Origin: Spirochaetota bacterium
GTDB taxonomy: Bacteria > Spirochaetota > Spirochaetia > Treponematales > Breznakiellaceae
DNA: 21,351 nt
Direction of reading: 5' to 3'
Assembly: GCA_023406985.1 (NCBI GenBank)
Contig: JAEXTK010000224.1
Coordinates: 1 to 21,351, forward strand
The notes under the pieces were generated by a model, which saw only the letters and a list, made by a program, of their open reading frames with translations, was not told where the DNA came from and searched no databases. Positions 21,094 through 21,351 of this stretch are shown here, in pieces. Made by a program: the position numbers and the translations under genes. Each line of letters starts with the position of its first letter. Position 1 is the first letter of the stretch.

Positions 21094-21351
21094 TCGGTTT
21101 CATCCTCACGCTCACGATCGTCACCGTCTTCATCGGATTCAACCTGGGCAACGCCTGCGACGTCTCGTTCGGTTTCGCGCGCATCAGCCAGGTGCCCGTC
21201 TACCTTACGGTCTTCGCGTCCTTCGCCGCCGGCATGATCGCGGTCCTGCCGTACGCCTTCATGCGCTCCTCCCGCAAGAAGAAGGAGAGCCGGGTCCCCC
21301 GGTCGCGGGGAACCGGCCCGGCCCCCCACCCCGCGAAACGCCCCCCGCCGC
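21078..21351 (+). CDS. LapA-domain membrane protein, partial at window edge
   Basis: The gene starts inside the end of miaB with AAGGAGG seven bases before the ATG and runs off the window; 91 codons are visible. It encodes two membrane helices (about 4-22 and 40-61) separated by NLGNACDVSFGFARISQVPV, which matches the LapA/DUF1049 pattern of a hydrophobic hairpin with an Asn-rich turn. A basic cytoplasmic stretch SSRKKKES and a proline/arginine-rich low-complexity tail follow. In proteobacteria LapA helps regulate lipopolysaccharide assembly. Spirochaetes carrying such proteins often lack classical LPS, so the function here is unknown. It is the last visible gene of the folD operon. Confidence 0.72.
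   Translation, partial: MPWRLIGFILTLTIVTVFIGFNLGNACDVSFGFARISQVPVYLTVFASFAAGMIAVLPYAFMRSSRKKKESRVPRSRGTGPAPHPAKRPPP

Overview
The window is GC-rich, almost fully coding DNA that looks like a high-GC spirochaete of the Treponema/Spirochaetales group. The evidence is indirect. The sugar-binding protein has a mature N-terminus of the AGGQEG type common in spirochaete solute-binding proteins. A surface protein has a relaxed lipobox (SFAS-C). There is a Treponema-like small outer-membrane barrel ending in Phe. RarA carries a long extra C-terminal domain. No tRNA, rRNA, insertion sequence, phage gene or CRISPR array was seen, and no gene is obviously broken. Only the last gene (LapA-like) is cut by the window edge.

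Left part (about 1-9940): L-rhamnose uptake and breakdown. L-rhamnose isomerase (rhaA) and a class II aldolase lie on the minus strand, divergent from an AraC-type regulator. Next comes a plus-strand FAD/NADH oxidoreductase of the rubredoxin reductase type with an unusually AT-rich leader. Converging on it is a minus-strand operon in the order rhaS-rhaT-rhaP-rhaQ-rhaM: binding protein, double ATPase, two permeases and mutarotase. This is the gene order I recall for rhizobial rhaSTPQU. A strong GC hairpin with a T-run lies between rhaS and rhaT, so the binding protein is probably made in excess of the membrane parts. Rhamnulokinase and lactaldehyde-processing enzymes are not in the window.

Middle part (9945-17534): five minus-strand genes separated by tiny gaps or overlaps. 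In order of transcription they are a small outer-membrane beta-barrel protein, a large lipoprotein of unknown function, RarA (AAA+ replication/recombination factor) fused to a degenerate methyltransferase-like domain, a YesM-type sensor kinase and a YesN-type AraC response regulator. The two-component pair lies directly upstream of rhaS and is a candidate second regulator of the transporter. A good sigma-70-type promoter lies upstream of the barrel gene.

Right part (17698-21351): a plus-strand operon of folD, folE2 (zinc-flexible GTP cyclohydrolase IB), a small glycine-rich membrane protein, miaB (tRNA ms2i6A methylthiotransferase) and a LapA-like membrane protein. The first two genes act in folate/one-carbon metabolism and miaB in tRNA modification.

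Most striking for follow-up: the RarA-methyltransferase-like fusion placed by an ATGA overlap in front of a sugar-type two-component system; the isolated AT-rich palindromic leader of the rubredoxin-reductase-like gene inside the rhamnose locus; and the double regulation (AraC protein plus YesMN) of one sugar system.
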